Origin: an uncultured Poribacteria bacterium
Lineage (GTDB): Bacteria; Poribacteria; WGA-4E; WGA-3G
DNA: 64,000 nucleotides
NCBI GenBank assembly: GCA_951813545.1
Contig: OX638352.1
Span: 4,294,835 to 4,358,834, forward strand
Reading direction: 5' to 3'
Shown piece after piece: positions 8,268 through 17,560 of this stretch. The notes under the pieces were generated by a model that saw only the letters and a program-made list of their open reading frames with translations, had not been told where the DNA came from and made no database searches. How positions within the stretch are numbered: the first letter of the stretch is position 1; each line of letters starts with the position of its first letter. The position numbers were made by a program, and so were the translations under genes.

Positions 8268-9485
8268 TTGAAAGCAAAATTGGCTATAATTGCGATTCTT
8301 ATGACTGTTGTCGCCAGTGTCGGCTGCGATGAAGCCATAATGGTTGACGACATAATCACCAATGGCCCTGTTGAGGGTATTGTCCAAGTCGAGTTAAAGC
8401 AGATTGAAGGCGAGTCAGCTGACACGCCAACTCACCCAGTCAACCGTGAGGAGATTTTAAATTTCCCTGGTGAAGATGCCACCGATGAAGAAAGGCAAGC
8501 GCACTGGGATTTGGTAGTTGCAGCAGCAGTGAATGTTAATTTCTTAGACATTAGTGGCTGCACGCCTACACCTCTGGTTATTGAAGTGGGGTACGGAGAG
8601 GCTATAGAAATCAGAAATTCAGATACCGTCTTCCCACGCACGCTGTGGCATGGAGGGGCTAGATTCACTATCCCGGCTGGCAGTACCAGCGGAATGGTGG
8701 TAACTGAGTTTGTTGGAACTGGAGAGGGGGACGGAATTGCTGGTTATGGCTGTCATGGCTATCAAGGCGGCATATTCTTCGTTAACTCCAGATTAGGGAA
8801 ACATGTCGCTTTCCGGGTAGTACAGTTTCTGTCTCCAGACGGAGGGAGCGGTCCCGGTATAGAGGGGGTAAGGGTTACTCCGCTAGAAGGTTCTAATGAA
8901 GGAACAAAAGAAACCCTTGCCGATGGTTTTATTTCCTTCAGTGGTGACCTCTCTCTAACCGTGCTACTTCAGAAGGAGGACCATATCACCACCGAAGCAA
9001 CCATATTGGAAGAAGGACAAGTGATTGCCCTTTCCAGCGGGAAGAGAAATATATCTTTTCGGGTGATAGAGCCCCCGACCGAGCCCCTGAATTTTGACCC
9101 AAATCTTCCGAACATAAACCCCGGGATAGAAAGAGTAACCGTTACCTGTCTTGAGGGTTCTCATGAAGGTCCAAAAGAAACCGACAAAGACGGCAGTGTT
9201 TCATTCTTCGGTACGCCACCAATTACGGTGCGGATTGAAAAATCCGGCTACATTACCACCGAAGCGGTAGTGGGCGAAGGAAGCAAAGTTGTTTTCCCTA
9301 ATGAATGGCCGGAAGAGGCGGCTGAGGCCATTCGTCAGCTTGGGTTAACGGAGATGATTGCTTCCGGTAGGCTGATTCTAAGATGGGGTGATGAAGAATA
9401 CTTGGACGCTCTTGGCAAGAGACTGGGTAATAATCATATCGAGGGACTAAACCCCTGCCCAAATATTATCGTTAATAAAGTATGA
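8268..9485 (+). CDS. Modular lipoprotein, paralogue of the 6255 gene; probably frameshifted
   Basis: It has the same TTG start context as the 6255 gene (ggaggag, then ttgaaagcaaaattggc) and a lipobox VASVGC. The 405 residues contain the cupredoxin-like region (VIEVGYGEAIEIRNS, IPAGSTSG, GYGCHGY) and two copies of the CarboxypepD_reg-like unit (about residues 180-260 and 265-345). A distinct helical segment follows (NEWPEEAAEAIRQLGL...WGDEEYLDALG). The frame stops at 9485, but the next frame runs without a stop into a HELMH protein at 9499. A single-base indel between about 9470 and 9485 would join them, so the intact protein probably carried a metalloprotease-like C-terminus. Sequencing error is an alternative. 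Confidence 0.7.
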   Translation: MKAKLAIIAILMTVVASVGCDEAIMVDDIITNGPVEGIVQVELKQIEGESADTPTHPVNREEILNFPGEDATDEERQAHWDLVVAAAVNVNFLDISGCTPTPLVIEVGYGEAIEIRNSDTVFPRTLWHGGARFTIPAGSTSGMVVTEFVGTGEGDGIAGYGCHGYQGGIFFVNSRLGKHVAFRVVQFLSPDGGSGPGIEGVRVTPLEGSNEGTKETLADGFISFSGDLSLTVLLQKEDHITTEATILEEGQVIALSSGKRNISFRVIEPPTEPLNFDPNLPNINPGIERVTVTCLEGSHEGPKETDKDGSVSFFGTPPITVRIEKSGYITTEAVVGEGSKVVFPNEWPEEAAEAIRQLGLTEMIASGRLILRWGDEEYLDALGKRLGNNHIEGLNPCPNIIVNKV

Positions 9486-9498
9486 GGACAGAGACTTC

Positions 9499-9858
9499 AT
9501 GGTGTGGATTCTCATACATGAGCTCATGCATGCCTGGCAAGGTCTAAATTCCACTAACCCTCCCTGCGGTACAATGGGGGGTAGTTGGCTTCGGCCCGAA
9601 GAGGCTAAGGCCTGGATTGACGCTAGGGATAAGGACCTGCTGGAGTTTGGTCCCTTTCCCGGTCTTGACGACAGGGAATGGGCTAAGCCGCTGGAGGAAA
9701 ACCAAGCCGGGTTCTATTCCTACTGGTATATGGGTCCAGAGACAGATGTCCTGAATGAAAAATGGGATAGACCGGCGGAGCTCAAAAAACTCTACCGATT
9801 TGCCCCCAATCGTTGCAAATATATGGAGGACCGCTTTGGTCCACCACCGCCAAGGTAA
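9499..9858 (+). pseudogene. HExxH metalloprotease-like domain, probably the shifted C-terminus of the 8268 gene
   Basis: The segment begins MVWILIHELMHAWQG, a zinc-binding HExxH in a helix. A later Glu-rich helix (RPEEAKAWIDARD) could supply a third ligand. Its frame is open upstream of the ATG (KYEDRDF), past the stop of the preceding gene, and the ATG has no good ribosome site. Both facts support a broken fusion rather than a separate gene. It ends PPPPR shortly before a strong terminator. Peptidase activity is inferred only from the motif. Confidence 0.6.
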
Positions 9859-9871
9859 TACCTTTGGTTTT

Positions 9872-9906
9872 GGGCTTTAACCACTCCGTGGTTAAAGCCC
9901 TTTTTT
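9872..9906 (+). terminator. Strong rho-independent terminator
   Basis: A perfect 13-bp stem, gggctttaaccac at 9872-9884 with gtggttaaagccc at 9888-9900, has a 3-base loop and is followed by six T. It ends the lipoprotein transcription unit. Confidence 0.9.
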
Positions 9907-10298
9907 GTGTCGTTTAACAAAAAACATATACATGGTAAAGTCGGGCATATACCATGTTCGACCTATGATGTTGCTTCTTAATAATGATGTCGGGAGAAAA
10001 GAATATCCCAAACGCATTTTGCCCAAATGTGGCAGCCAAGCCAGGTATTCTTGATCTCCCCATTTTATAGTAAAGTTTAGAATTAATTAGACACTCCAAA
10101 GAGGCGAGGATACAATCCTCGCCAGCGGTGGTGAGGTGTTTTGTGTTTTCCAAAGTGCTCTCTTATTTTCGGGTTTTACTATAAGATAAATTCTCCTGAG
10201 GCAATAACTTCAGCTAGCCCGAGCTGCCGAATGACTTCTTCTGCCTCCTGTGGCCACTCGTTGCGGAAGATAATCTCTATAATGTCTAATAAACGTTC
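9892..10298 (-). pseudogene. ORF split by a MITE; homologous to the helical segment of the 8268 protein
   Basis: On the minus strand, the part right of the MITE reads ...FRNEWPQEAEEVIRQLGLAE and then VIASGEF; the part left of it reads KWGDQEYLAWL. In the 8268 protein the matching stretch is NEWPEEAAEAIRQLGL...GRLILRWGDEEYL. Removing the 114-bp element and one TA joins the two halves in frame as ...GEFILKWGDQEYL... down to a stop at 9892. The frame has no good start (a stop lies at 10299-10301), so this was already a gene fragment or begins at an unusual codon. Confidence 0.65.
10068..10181. mobile_element. 114-bp TA-flanked MITE, copy A
   Basis: It has TAGTAAA...TTTACTA ends with TA duplicated outside (10066-10067 and 10182-10183). 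The interior forms a 9-bp stem, ggcgaggat with atcctcgcc and a 3-base loop. The reverse complement of the copy at 36628-36741 matches it at all but one position. TA target use fits mobilisation by an IS630/Tc1-type transposase, and IS630 elements occur in this window, though their ends differ. The non-coding interval from here to 10680 otherwise holds only the split ORF and AT-rich sequence. Confidence 0.88.
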
Positions 10299-10680
10299 TT
10301 ATGGATATATTCGGTTTTCTGAAAATATCCTTCTATCCCCGATTGATTTTCGGTGGATTTGATATTTTTTGAAGAGAACCGAAACGATTTACAACGAACG
10401 TAATATAATTGAAACGTCAAGAAGATAGGGAATAGCGCATTCTTGAATGGTATGACTATGCGACACCGGATCCATAAGAATTTCGATCGCTTATGGCTGT
10501 TCATGAGTTATGAAAATCGATAAAGATTTTAATGGACTGTTAGAGTGAAAACGCTCCACCACTGCTGGGACTTATTCTTGAAGCGGACAGCGTTTCTATA
10601 CACATAATTTTGATAAGCCTGCGGAAATATTATCCAAATTGTCCAAACTTCAGTTAAAATGAGGAGGATATTTAATCATT

Positions 10681-11241
10681 ATGTTCAGAACTTTTGCGAA
10701 AACCATTGGCGTATTCATCTTACTCATAGGTTTTATGGGGTGTGGAGACGCTGGCAAAGTCGGTCAGGTTCTACCTGAAGAACTCCTTCAAATCAATACA
10801 GCCTTAGACCGATGGCGGCAAGGATATGAGACAGAAGATGTTAACGCTTACATTGACACTTTCTGGGAAGAAGGTTTCCTTTATGTTTCCGATTGGGGAA
10901 CAGACGGCGACAAAACCGACGATCTGGAGTTTGATGACATTCGACAGGAACGGGATGCCGCTATTCGAGTCTTTGAGAAGTTTCAGGATATTGAGATAGA
11001 ACTCTCTGTTCCACCAGAAATTTCCATGAATGAGGATGGCACGCGGGCAGAAGTGCGGAATCACTATAGGATCCAACTTTTTATATCGGATGGTCACTCA
11101 CTTGAGGGTGGCTTTAGTGGCGTATACGCTGAAGGTGACAACCTCTTCATCTTTGAAAAAAGAAACGATGAATGGCGCATCACTGAGTGGCATGACGAAG
11201 CCTTTAATGAGGAAGAGATTCGCCTCGCCAATAACCTATAA
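10681..11241 (+). CDS. Lipoprotein with NTF2/SnoaL-like domain
   Basis: The 186-residue product has a lipoprotein signal with a lipobox (GFMGC, Cys about 21). LQINTALDRWRQGYETEDVN and the late strand DNLFIFEKRNDEWRITEW match the general NTF2-like cone-fold pattern. A ribosome site (gaggagg) lies upstream. It shares its fold type, but little sequence, with the lipoprotein at 5340. The sequence ttgtccaaactt about 40 bases upstream also occurs in two other intergenic places. Function unknown. Confidence 0.72.
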   Translation: MFRTFAKTIGVFILLIGFMGCGDAGKVGQVLPEELLQINTALDRWRQGYETEDVNAYIDTFWEEGFLYVSDWGTDGDKTDDLEFDDIRQERDAAIRVFEKFQDIEIELSVPPEISMNEDGTRAEVRNHYRIQLFISDGHSLEGGFSGVYAEGDNLFIFEKRNDEWRITEWHDEAFNEEEIRLANNL

Positions 11242-11388
11242 ATGCTTTATGTCAGTGCGATTTTCCCTTGCATTTTGGGCAAATACCTGTTAAAATATTC
11301 GGCGGTGTTAAGAATTAATTAAAGGACTTGCCTCCGAGAACCAACAAAAAGGCAAAATCTTCAGAAAAAAGGTTAGCAGTGAATTTCC

Positions 11389-12633
11389 ATGAGCATATTT
11401 TCTTTACGAGAACGATTTTTTGGCGGCGTTTGTGAGTTTCCAAAGTTTTCTATTATAAGTTTTTTCCTATTTTTGCTGGGTGTGTTACTCCTCAGTCTTT
11501 CCACCCCCGTTTCAGCCGTAGATTCCCCTGCCGAAAATCCGACGACCAGTGCAGAAGTTACGCCAAAAACTACAAAGCCCCCAGAATTTTCTACATATAG
11601 ACTGCAAGTTGGTGACAGTTTTATTGTCACCGTGGACGGCTATCCTGAATATAGCAAAGAGCGGATCCCAGTGCCTGTCCAAGAAGATGGTTATGTTTCC
11701 TATCCGCTCATTGGACTCATCAAGGTGACGGGTCTCACGGTTTCTGAACTTGAGGTTCAGATGCAGTCGGCTTTCTCAAAACATCTTCCCACAGCACGCG
11801 TATTTGTAACGCTCATGAAACCGAAACGGACGATTCTCGTGTTCGGCGCGGTTGAACCACGGCCACGCGGAAACCTCCACGTCTTTGAAGTCGGACAGGT
11901 TTATCTCCTTCAGGCACTCGCATCCGCTGGAATCAACTATGAGGCTGCGGATCTTACGGACATCTCTATCTGGCGTGACGGGAAACTCTACAAAAGGATT
12001 GATTACCTTCAACTCATGAGTTTAGGCGGACCGGATACTCCGTTGAAAGATTACGATACTATCTACGTTCCGTCTATCTTTCAACAACGCCCCGTGCGCG
12101 TTATAGGTGCGGTGGTGGCACCTGGTGTGTACCCTATAATGGCACCACAGGTTCCAGCAACTCAAGTGTTGAAAATCGCTGGGGGGTCCAGAGCTGATTT
12201 CGCGGACTTACACAAGTCGGAAATTCTCACGAGCAAAGAACGCATTTTAGTTAATCTGGCTGCAGAGAACGTTAGTGCAATGTTGGGACCAGGTGATACG
12301 TTGTATGTCCCGTTGGCGGAAGCGAAAATAAGTGTTACAGGTGCTGTAGAAAAGCCAGGACAATATGTGATCACCGAGCCAGTACTTCTGGGACAAGCCA
12401 TCGCGATGGCAGGTGGATTCAACGAAGAAAGGGCAAACCCGAAAAAATGCCTACTAACACGAGCAGATGGGACAGAGGAAGAACTGAACTTTGACCAGGT
12501 GCACTCGGAGGTTTATCTAAATCCGAAAGATCAGCTCCGAGTTCGTGAGCGAACGCGCTTAGATTGGCGGGTCATTACCTTCGCAACATCATTTGTGAAT
12601 CTGCTTGTCACCGTTTTGATTAGATACAATTGA
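11389..12633 (+). CDS. Polysaccharide export protein, Wza-like
   Basis: The 414-residue protein belongs to the family that forms or supports the outer-membrane channel for exopolysaccharide. After an N-terminal hydrophobic segment (about residues 22-42) comes a Poly_export domain (YRLQVGDSFIVTVDGYPEY...DGYVSYPLIGLIKVTGLT) and about three SLBB-like units (VFGAVEPRPRGN, VIGAVVAPGVYP, VTGAVEKPGQYVI). It ends in a hydrophobic helix (VITFATSFVNLLVTVLIRY), as in Wza-type proteins. No lipobox Cys is visible. It lies 67 bases upstream of the Wzc-like gene and is probably in one operon with it. Confidence 0.88.
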   Translation: MSIFSLRERFFGGVCEFPKFSIISFFLFLLGVLLLSLSTPVSAVDSPAENPTTSAEVTPKTTKPPEFSTYRLQVGDSFIVTVDGYPEYSKERIPVPVQEDGYVSYPLIGLIKVTGLTVSELEVQMQSAFSKHLPTARVFVTLMKPKRTILVFGAVEPRPRGNLHVFEVGQVYLLQALASAGINYEAADLTDISIWRDGKLYKRIDYLQLMSLGGPDTPLKDYDTIYVPSIFQQRPVRVIGAVVAPGVYPIMAPQVPATQVLKIAGGSRADFADLHKSEILTSKERILVNLAAENVSAMLGPGDTLYVPLAEAKISVTGAVEKPGQYVITEPVLLGQAIAMAGGFNEERANPKKCLLTRADGTEEELNFDQVHSEVYLNPKDQLRVRERTRLDWRVITFATSFVNLLVTVLIRYN

Positions 12634-12700
12634 TTGCGAGATATACGCACGTGGAAAACACACCTACGAGGCAGTAAGAAAAAATATAACGAGGTTAGAA

Positions 12701-15055
12701 ATGCCAGAGACAGCCGATAGGCAGCTTGAGGAAGTTAGAGAAATTCGATTGTCAGACTATTTTTGGATTCTCTTTCGGAATAAGTGGAGTGTCCTTCTCA
12801 TTTTTTTCTTTTCCATTTTCGGGGCATTCCTCATTACCGATCTCACGCCACAGGTTTATCAATCTGAAACAACACTTCGGATCTTAGATGGACAACCCAC
12901 GCCTTCGTTACTCTCACAGTTGCCTATATCAGGATTATTGGGCAGCACGTCGTTAGGGGCTTATGCTGCACAGATACAATCGCGCGACCTTGTAATCACG
13001 CCGGCTGTCCGTCAACTTAGGGAAGAGGGACTGCTGGATCCATTGCCTGTCCATCGTGGGCGCGTTGTCGTGTGGGTTGCAAATTTGTTGAATATTGAAC
13101 TTAATCAAGATGCAACAGAACAGGGCAATCTCACGCTCACAGAGTGGGAAGATTTCTTCGTGAAAACCCTTATTGACGAGCAGTTGAAGGTCGAAGAAAC
13201 ACCGGACGGAAGCGTAATTACTGTGACCGTGCAACAACCAACGCCAGAACGGGCACAGAATTTAGCGAACAGAATCGCGGCGGTATTTCAAGAGGCTGTT
13301 GAGGCGGAAGCCACTGAAAGAATGGAGTGGTGGGAAAAGCCCCTCCCCCAGATGATGCTGAATCAGACAAGGGATGACCTCACAAAGGCTGATGAGGCGT
13401 TCTTTAAATTTCAACAAGAGTACCCAGAGATAACTCTAAATGCAGAGGGTGCAATACAAGCGCAAATCATTTTAGCACTTCAGGTCAAAGAAAACGAATT
13501 GATAGATCTCTTGGCAGGTGCTGAATTGAGACTGGCAACCTATCAAGCAGAATTAGACAAGTCGTCAGAAGAGGTCGTCTCAGAAACGATCGCTCGAAAT
13601 CCTTCGCATTCCAAGTTACAGGATAGTTTAAACCAATATGAAATCGACAAAGCGGAACTACTCGGCAAATACGATGAAACACATCCTGAAGTGACTGCGC
13701 TTGATGGGAAAATTAGGGAAACAGAGGCGCGCCTCGCCAAAGAGGAGAAGGAGATAAAAAGCACGACTTCCTCTTACAATCCGCTTCATCAAGCCCTCAC
13801 AGAGAAAGTAAATGAAACCCAGGCATCTATTACGAGTCTCAAGCAACAACAAGCGAATGTCGCTGCCCAAATTGACGAACACCACGCGAAACTCGGTGGT
13901 TGGTCAGACGAGCAGCTACGGTTCTATCGTCTCAAGCGAGATGTTGAGATTAACAACGCCCAAGTAGTCGCTTTGGAAACGAGAATGCGGGAAGCAGAAA
14001 TTTTTGCCCAAGCACGCTCAGAAAGCATTAAGGTTTTGGATAAAGCACGAGCACCTGAAGAGCCGTTGAAACCTCGCTTGAAACTAAATCTCGCTTTGGG
14101 TGCGATGGTGGGTATGCTACTTGCAGCGACGTTTGCTGTCGCCAAAAATTACTTTAAAGACACATATCTCCGGTTAGAAGAGGCTGTGCGTCAATTAGGT
14201 GCGCTGCCGGAGTCACCGAGTTTCCTCGGTGTGCTTCCCTCTATCAAAAAGCGCAGTGCCTATCGACTGCCACTGATTGTTCACGATGCACCCACATCGA
14301 GGTCAGCCGAAGCATTTCGCGTCCTACAAGCGAAATTGCCGTTTCTGAATCCAGGGGCACCCGTGCAAACAATTCTTGTCACAAGTGCTACTCGCGGGGA
14401 AGGGAAAAGCACAATCTCCTCTAATCTTGCCGTCGCGCTTGCACAAAGAGGAAATCGGGTTTTATTGATAGATGCCGATATGCGCCGTCCCTCACAACAC
14501 AACACCTTCCCGGGAGAGCAACCTTCTCAAGTAGAGGACGCAGCAGCGACATCTGATTCTGAATTCCCCATTGCTCGCGCTGATGTCCGTAAACCCGGTT
14601 TAAGTGAAGCCCTTATCCATTTAAACTCGGAAAACGGGTCTGACATACTCGAAGCAACAGTCAAGCAGACCGACATCCCTAATTTACATCTGGTGCCGAG
14701 TGGGACAGTGCCACCGAATCCGATTGAGCTTCTGAACTCAGAAATGATGACAGAGTGGTTGGAACTCGCGAAATCGGAGTATGATGTGATTGTGATCGAC
14801 TCACCACCTGTGCGTGCCGTCGCCGATCCGATGATCTTGGCAAATATCGTTGATGCCATCGTTTATGTGTTTGACATCACGAAAACCCGACGGTTTGACA
14901 TCCTTACGGGTATACGGCATTTGACAGAGGCTTTCCCTATGAAAGGTATCGGCGTGCTTTGCAATATGATTAATCCAAGACATGCGAAGTCTTATGGATA
15001 CTACAGCCGTCATGGGAGCTACGCTGATCTGGCAGATGAAGGAACCGAAAGTTGA
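12701..15055 (+). CDS. Wzc-like polysaccharide co-polymerase with tyrosine-kinase domain
   Basis: The 784-residue protein has an N-terminal Wzz domain with a first membrane span at about residues 30-50 and long coiled-coil regions to about residue 440. A second span follows at about 452-470 (LALGAMVGMLLAATFAVAK). The C-terminal BY-kinase domain has Walker A (SATRGEGKST), Walker A' (VLLIDADMRRP) and Walker B (VIVIDSPP). A Tyr cluster near the end (YGYYSRHGSY) is the expected autophosphorylation tail. An acidic insertion of about 30 residues follows the A' motif. It would control chain length and export of exopolysaccharide with the Wza-like protein upstream. Confidence 0.92.
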   Translation: MPETADRQLEEVREIRLSDYFWILFRNKWSVLLIFFFSIFGAFLITDLTPQVYQSETTLRILDGQPTPSLLSQLPISGLLGSTSLGAYAAQIQSRDLVITPAVRQLREEGLLDPLPVHRGRVVVWVANLLNIELNQDATEQGNLTLTEWEDFFVKTLIDEQLKVEETPDGSVITVTVQQPTPERAQNLANRIAAVFQEAVEAEATERMEWWEKPLPQMMLNQTRDDLTKADEAFFKFQQEYPEITLNAEGAIQAQIILALQVKENELIDLLAGAELRLATYQAELDKSSEEVVSETIARNPSHSKLQDSLNQYEIDKAELLGKYDETHPEVTALDGKIRETEARLAKEEKEIKSTTSSYNPLHQALTEKVNETQASITSLKQQQANVAAQIDEHHAKLGGWSDEQLRFYRLKRDVEINNAQVVALETRMREAEIFAQARSESIKVLDKARAPEEPLKPRLKLNLALGAMVGMLLAATFAVAKNYFKDTYLRLEEAVRQLGALPESPSFLGVLPSIKKRSAYRLPLIVHDAPTSRSAEAFRVLQAKLPFLNPGAPVQTILVTSATRGEGKSTISSNLAVALAQRGNRVLLIDADMRRPSQHNTFPGEQPSQVEDAAATSDSEFPIARADVRKPGLSEALIHLNSENGSDILEATVKQTDIPNLHLVPSGTVPPNPIELLNSEMMTEWLELAKSEYDVIVIDSPPVRAVADPMILANIVDAIVYVFDITKTRRFDILTGIRHLTEAFPMKGIGVLCNMINPRHAKSYGYYSRHGSYADLADEGTES

Positions 15056-15067
15056 TTAGAAGGTGTT

Positions 15068-15182
15068 GATAGTAAAGCCCGAAAATATGTAGACAGGTGT
15101 TCAGCAAACGGCCCCCGCCCCACCGCTGGCGAGGTTTGCAACCTCGCCTCCTGCTAATGTCTAAATAAGTGTCTGTCTATAG
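15068..15182. repeat. Degenerate copy of the TA-flanked MITE
   Basis: The left end gatagtaaagcccgaaaata and the interior caccgctggcgagg...cctcgcc match the 114-bp element. The right end (tgtctatag) has decayed, and no clean TA pair is seen on both sides. It fills most of the gap between the Wzc-like gene and the permease at 15273. Confidence 0.55.
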
Positions 15183-15272
15183 CCAGAGCATGTAAGCGCA
15201 ACCATCGGGCGCGCTGGATATACGGAAGGACATATCTTTGGCTCTTATGCCCTCACCGAACCGTAAGGAACA

Positions 15273-16115
15273 TTAGAAATTCGTTTTTCCTAAACTCGCG
15301 GGTGGGCGCGATGTGCCTACTAATCCGGCGAGGACGACCATTGTTAAGACATAGGGTAAACTGTTTAAGAGTTGTCCCGGAATGTTCCATCGGTTCGCGA
15401 GTTCTAAAGCGGTGGCAAATCCGAAAAGAAAGCATGCTGCTACACCACTCAACGGACGCCAATTCCCGAAGATAACAGCTGCAAGTGCGAGATAACCCCG
15501 TCCTGCTGTCATCCCCTTTGTGAAGTAATGAACTTCTGATGCTAAAAAACAGCCGCCGATTGCTGCTAAGATACCACTTAAGAGAACTCCAAGGTATTGC
15601 CATTTGACTCGACTCAGGCTGAGTGCTTCGAGTGCCTCGGTCGATTCACCAGCAGCACGTAATCGCAAGCCCCACGGTGTTTTGAATAGGAGAATGTGGC
15701 TCACCACCATCAGGACCGGCAATAAATAGACGACGAAACTGTATGAACCGATAAACGGCACCTGCCAATGTGGAAGACCTTTGACCTGTTCAGAGGTGGG
15801 TAAAAGGTATTCTGTAATCCCTAACGCGAGAATGTTAATGCCGACCCCCGTCACAATCTGTTCCGCCTGAAAAGTTATCGTTGCAACAGCGTGGAGTAGT
15901 GCCAACACTAACCCAAAACTTATCCCTACAAGTAACCCGATCCATACTGACCCCGAAGCTTGTGCGCCGATAACATAACCGAAAGCACCTATGAGCATCA
16001 TACCTTCCAGAGCGAGATTAATTACACCGGCGCGCTCTGAATAAATTCCGCCGAGTGCGGCGAATCCTAACGGTGTTGCCATTCGTAAAGTGCTTGGAAT
16101 CAATTCAAAAATCAT
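15273..16115 (-). CDS. ABC transporter permease, BMP-associated (NupQ/YufQ type)
   Basis: The 280-residue inner-membrane permease has about eight hydrophobic segments and belongs to the BPD_transp_2 group. GFAALGGIYSERAGVINLAL is the typical opening of the second permease of nucleoside/simple-sugar importers that use BMP-type binding proteins. It pairs with the permease just upstream on the same strand. No ATPase or binding protein is adjacent; candidates lie at 59103-61609. The start ATG is preceded by a repeated leader, gaaccgcaaggtaaatt, also found before the gene at 20788. Confidence 0.88.
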   Translation of the reverse strand: MIFELIPSTLRMATPLGFAALGGIYSERAGVINLALEGMMLIGAFGYVIGAQASGSVWIGLLVGISFGLVLALLHAVATITFQAEQIVTGVGINILALGITEYLLPTSEQVKGLPHWQVPFIGSYSFVVYLLPVLMVVSHILLFKTPWGLRLRAAGESTEALEALSLSRVKWQYLGVLLSGILAAIGGCFLASEVHYFTKGMTAGRGYLALAAVIFGNWRPLSGVAACFLFGFATALELANRWNIPGQLLNSLPYVLTMVVLAGLVGTSRPPASLGKTNF

Positions 16116-16116
16116 G

Positions 16117-16142
16117 TTTTTAATTTACCTTGCGGTTCGGTA
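16117..16142 (-). repeat. Repeated leader motif directly before a start codon
   Basis: Read on the minus strand: accgaaccgcaaggtaaatt, then an A-rich stretch, then the ATG of the permease. The same motif sits at the same distance before the ATG at 20788, and a third copy lies at about 49163-49188. Aagg could act as a ribosome site, though the 12-base spacing is long. Confidence 0.5.
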
Positions 16143-16305
16143 AAGCAGGTTTGAATTTTGAGCGACCTTTTCGTAGAGTTGAAGAAACACCCAAGCAAAA
16201 ACCCCGCCACTTCGTTTCGGACTTAGCCTTCTTTTTTAGACAAACAAGTTTCTTAGCTGGACATCACACACCGGCGCGGTTTAGCGCAGCCTCAAGACCC
16301 ATCCG

Positions 16306-17406
16306 CTACCGGGGGAGGAAAGTATTCATTTTTCGTGAAATGCGCTCCATGCTAACTAACCAGATAATTAGCATGCCTTGACCTGCAAGGAACAAACCGC
16401 GCCGAACCTCCAGCAAAATTTCGATATCCAAGGCGACTTTGTTCAGGAGTCCAAACAGAATGGCAGCGGCTAAGATGCCAAAAGGATTGTTTCTACCCAA
16501 AAGTGCGACCGCAATCCCAGTGAATCCCCACCCCGATGAGAAGTTGTCCAAAAACCGGTAACGGTATCCCATTACGTCAGTAACACCGGCTAATCCTGCG
16601 ACAGCACCGCTCAACGCCATTACCCATATCGTCACAGCATAAGGACTTATCCCACCGTAAGATGCAGCATCTCGCGCATTTCCTACCAAGCGGAGTTCAT
16701 ATCCCCAACGGGTATATATTAAGAAGATATAGCAGAGTACAACACACCCACAGGCGAGCAAGAAACTCACATTTAGTGGGTTGCTTTGGGGAAGACCGGG
16801 GAGCAAAGATGCCAATCGTGGGAACTGCGCTGCTTCATAAATTTGCCGTGTATGTGGGATCATCTGGTTAGGTTCTTGGTAGACAGACGTAACGAGGTAG
16901 TTCATGAGGGCAAACGCGATGAAGTTCATCATAATCGTATTGATAACTTCATGCGCGCCGTACCTCGCCTTTAAGAACCCTGGAATTGCCCCCCATGCAG
17001 CACCGGTAACCATCGCCCCACCTACACAGAAAGGAACCAACAGAAAAGTAGGGAGATTCAAGTGTATACCTATCCATGCAGCGGTGAACGCAGCGATGTA
17101 AAGTTGTCCTTCGCAGCCGATGTTAAACAGCCCACTTTTATAGGCGATAGCGACAGCGAGTCCTGTAAATACAAGGGGCGTTGCGTTAAACAGAACGTAG
17201 CCGAAGTCGTCAAAACTTGCAAACCCGCTGACGAGGATAATGCTATAGAACTCCAATGGATTCTGTCCTCGTATATAGAGGACGAGTCCGCAGAGAAGAA
17301 AGAATCCAGAGAGCGCGAGAAATGTGGGTATACAATTAACGAATAGGCGTTTAATTTGAGGGATGCCGTCTCGGAACAGCGAGATGGACACTTTTCGGAT
17401 ATTCAA
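16306..17406 (-). CDS. ABC transporter permease, BMP-associated (NupP/YufP type)
   Basis: This BPD_transp_2 permease carries YKSGLFNIGCEGQLYIAAF and ARYGAHEVINTIMMNFIAF, hallmarks of the first permease of BMP-dependent importers. About nine membrane segments follow a short cytoplasmic N-terminus. The frame is open to 17562, but the extra N-terminus is not family-like and would overlap the divergent aminotransferase. I favour TTG at 17406 (aggaaa upstream); GTG at 17391 is an alternative. The gap of about 190 bases to the next permease is unusually long for this pair. Confidence 0.82.
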   Translation of the reverse strand: MNIRKVSISLFRDGIPQIKRLFVNCIPTFLALSGFFLLCGLVLYIRGQNPLEFYSIILVSGFASFDDFGYVLFNATPLVFTGLAVAIAYKSGLFNIGCEGQLYIAAFTAAWIGIHLNLPTFLLVPFCVGGAMVTGAAWGAIPGFLKARYGAHEVINTIMMNFIAFALMNYLVTSVYQEPNQMIPHTRQIYEAAQFPRLASLLPGLPQSNPLNVSFLLACGCVVLCYIFLIYTRWGYELRLVGNARDAASYGGISPYAVTIWVMALSGAVAGLAGVTDVMGYRYRFLDNFSSGWGFTGIAVALLGRNNPFGILAAAILFGLLNKVALDIEILLEVRRGLFLAGQGMLIIWLVSMERISRKMNTFLPR

Positions 17407-17560
17407 GATGCTCTCGATTTTCCTACTAAAATTTGACAAAGGTTCTCGAAACGTGTTATTATGGATAGTGCTGAATCTACGTGGAACACACCTTGAGTAT
17501 AGCACAGGTGGCGGATTAAAACAATTTACCGGTTGAGAGAAAGACCGCAAGGAGATCGAC

